DNA of 29,751 bases, taken from positions 1 through 29,751 of the forward strand of contig JAYMSP010001675.1 in assembly GCA_036897095.1 (NCBI GenBank), written 5' to 3'. The stretch's first letter is position 1. Each line of letters begins with the position of its first letter. The notes under the pieces were generated by a model. That model did not search any database. It saw nothing but the letters and a program-made list of their open reading frames with translations, and had not been told where the DNA came from. Made by a program: the position numbers and the translations under genes. The stretch is from Plantago elongata (Eukaryota; Streptophyta; Magnoliopsida; Lamiales; Plantaginaceae). Below, in pieces: positions 29,505 through 29,751 of the stretch.

Positions 29505-29751
29505 TCAGAACTGCTCCAACATCTTCGCTTGCCCATGTAGCTGCTCTTGCATCTGTCTCGACTCCTGCTCTTGATTTTGTAGCTGCTCTCGCAGCAATCT
29601 CGACTCCTCCTCTGACTGTCTCATCTATCCTCTATCCTCTCCTCCAACTGGCTGATACGAATCATCGGCCTCTACGAACCGCCACTGCTCGTAGGAGTAG
29701 AGGGAAGGGTCAGGGCCAGATTTCCAAGTCCCAATGCTCTCTTTTTGTTGT
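29505..29751 (-). pseudogene. C-terminal end of an En/Spm transposase-associated (Ptta-like) protein, broken
   Basis: Reading the minus strand from the window edge: KKRALGLGNLA, then TPTSSGGS with an in-frame TAG, then ISQLEERIEDR and a TGA. A one-base shift brings in MRQSEEESRLLREQLQNQEQ, then ESRQMQEQLHGQAKMLEQF (29507..29624), with a stop at 29505..29507 and QFMTTYTPPPP in frame beyond it. The order of GLG motif, Ser/Gly linker, coiled coil and Pro-rich end is typical of plant Ptta/En/Spm proteins. Stops and the shift show decay. The upstream part is outside the window. Confidence 0.55.

Larger units (their letters stand above)
29002..29751 (-). mobile_element. End of a CACTA (En/Spm) DNA transposon, cut by the window edge
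   Basis: The terminus CACTACATAAAAACAGCGTT (29002..29021) carries the CACTA signature and follows TAA. A dense subterminal array of TTCTAACGG motifs in both orientations runs to about 29255, as expected for transposase-binding repeats in this superfamily. AT-rich sequence follows, then a degenerate transposase-associated ORF on the minus strand. The rest of the element lies beyond the window. Confidence 0.7.

Overview
This is nuclear genomic DNA of a flowering plant, most likely a eudicot. It is AT-rich, has spliced genes with GT-AG introns, and carries several classes of plant transposable elements. I cannot name the species. Three genes look intact: a family-17 glycosyltransferase (plus strand, two coding exons, 13058..15620), a CRM-domain RNA-binding protein of the CFM9 type (minus strand, four coding exons, 17783..21427), and a secreted leucine-rich-repeat protein (minus strand, single exon, 25762..27012). 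The first two lie tail to tail. From memory, Arabidopsis AT3G27540 (GT17) and AT3G27550 (CFM9) are also neighbours, so this pair is probably the conserved genic core of the window.

Layout. 1..1292: possible end of a DNA transposon with an unrecognised ORF. 1327..2080: broken mTERF-family gene, apparently cut by a Stowaway-type scar and followed by LTR-like sequence. 3593..6479: a Stowaway-like MITE that was probably split by a 5'-truncated L1-type LINE (3672..6248) with a 13-bp target-site duplication and a C-terminal RNase H domain. 6480..13057: gene-poor, with a small MITE, a possible SINE, LTR remnants and two tandem-repeat arrays (143-bp and 42-bp periods). 13058..21427: the two conserved genes, with a long imperfect inverted repeat between them. 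22309..24930: Ty1/copia debris, a TRIM-like repeat and LTR-like sequence. 24932..25376: a MITE with long terminal inverted repeats. 25762..27075: the LRR gene with a TATA box. 27355..29001: a Helitron 3' end, diverged direct repeats and LTR-like sequence. 29002 to the window edge: one end of a CACTA (En/Spm) element with a degenerate transposase-associated ORF.

I see no operon, CRISPR array, convincing complete tRNA or rRNA gene, or anything I would call a new biological system. The most unusual points are a duplicated 3' splice site in the CFM9-type gene, the inverted repeat between the two convergent genes, and the nested LINE. Exon boundaries come from splice consensus, phase agreement and remembered family sequence, not from transcript data.
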